Both the position numbers and the translations under genes were made by a program. Positions 26,583 to 27,091 of a stretch of 27,091 nt of DNA are shown here, piece by piece. The stretch spans positions 1 to 27,091 of the forward strand of contig JAUCBJ010003931.1 of the NCBI GenBank assembly GCA_032718475.1, in the 5' to 3' direction. Under the pieces are notes generated by a model. The model ran no database searches and was not told the origin of the DNA. It was given only the letters and a program-made list of their open reading frames with translations. Each line of letters starts with the position of its first letter. Position 1 is the stretch's first letter. This DNA is from Nemertoderma westbladi. Lineage: Eukaryota > Xenacoelomorpha > Nemertodermatida > Nemertodermatidae.

Positions 26583-27033
26583 CAGATTTACACATATTGC
26601 ACATGGACTGTACCTCTGCAAAAAACAAGTGCAACATAAAATCGTGGTAGACAATTTAGTCTTCCCCTCCCACCTGTCAACCGGGTTACCGGTAGCACAT
26701 TAAATATGTCCTCCCTCTCGTGAAGAAAGGCAATAATTGGCAATAGAGAATCGATAAGAACCGTCCACCGTTTTCCTTATAAATCTTTCTTGAACTCTAA
26801 ACAATATAACACATTATTACGCGCGCATCGCATCAAGTGAAGCTGGAGAATATGTATGTACAGTAGTAGCAAATACCACTACATGAGTTTACAGGTGCCG
26901 GTATATGAGAATGAGACATTTATTTTGAAAGCGTTTGATGGGTGTTGGCCTACGCGTAGGTCGAAAAGATTAACCCCTTTATGCTGTATTGTTATTGTAA
27001 AGTACCGTAATAATAAATAAAGTCGTATTGGAT

Positions 27034-27053
27034 CCTAATAGGATCCTATTAGG
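27034..27053. repeat. 20-bp perfect palindrome
   Basis: CCTAATAGGATCCTATTAGG reads the same on both strands. It is centred on a GGATCC word. Confidence 0.8.
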
Positions 27054-27091
27054 TCAAAGTCACTGATTCACTACTACTATAGGAGTTAGTC

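Larger units (their letters stand above)
26247..27091. other. Right end of window, no gene recognised
   Basis: Small open frames (60-79 codons) are present at 26105-26703, but none has a domain, and the leftmost starts inside the transposon. Short repeats are listed separately. No splice-bounded exon was supported. Confidence 0.4.

Overview
The window is animal nuclear DNA, low in GC and rich in repeats. It carries two minus-strand genes of nuclear RNA biology, introns with GT/AG borders, a non-LTR retrotransposon, hAT-type transposon remnants and several minisatellites. Short palindromic words such as TAGGCCTA and ACCGGT recur throughout and remind me of marine invertebrates (echinoderm or hemichordate type). 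That is an impression only, and the species cannot be named from the sequence.

Layout: 1-1035 holds two kinds of degenerate tandem repeat. 1490-4165 is a 23-bp minisatellite of roughly 115 copies. 4274-4489 is a short repeat fragment between two long poly-G tracts. 4724-6157 holds three minus-strand exons that I identify as nucleoporin NUP42: a middle domain, an FG-repeat exon built on a 24-bp minisatellite, and the C-terminal Gle1-binding motif. 6263-7498 is a 20/25-bp minisatellite, followed by a 34-nt poly-C tract. 7924-13986 is one uninterrupted minus-strand frame of 2020 codons encoding a ZFC3H1 orthologue. 14.0-17.6 kb is intergenic, with repeat fragments, a triplicated 170-bp module and a truncated tRNA-derived SINE.

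17.6-21.0 kb is a nested transposon block. A long inverted repeat encloses a decayed hAT transposase. One small element sits in the left arm with an 8-bp target duplication, and a second sits in the transposase remnant with a 6-bp duplication. A poly-G/poly-C palindrome lies in the middle of the transposase. 22.43-24.57 kb is a 5'-truncated, frameshifted RTE-like LINE on the minus strand. 25083-26237 is a complete non-autonomous element with terminal inverted repeats of about 200 bp and a perfect 9-bp target duplication, as in Mutator-like elements.

The two host genes are neighbours on one strand. In other animals their products act at opposite ends of one decision: ZFC3H1 holds polyadenylated RNA in the nucleus for decay (PAXT), and NUP42 works with Gle1 in mRNA export at the pore. 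Points most worth a second look are the intronless state of ZFC3H1, the missing N-terminal exons of NUP42 and its frame-slipped FG repeat, the nested transposons with readable target duplications, and GGCCTA-bearing indels that distinguish the two arms of one inverted repeat. I found no clearly new multi-gene system.
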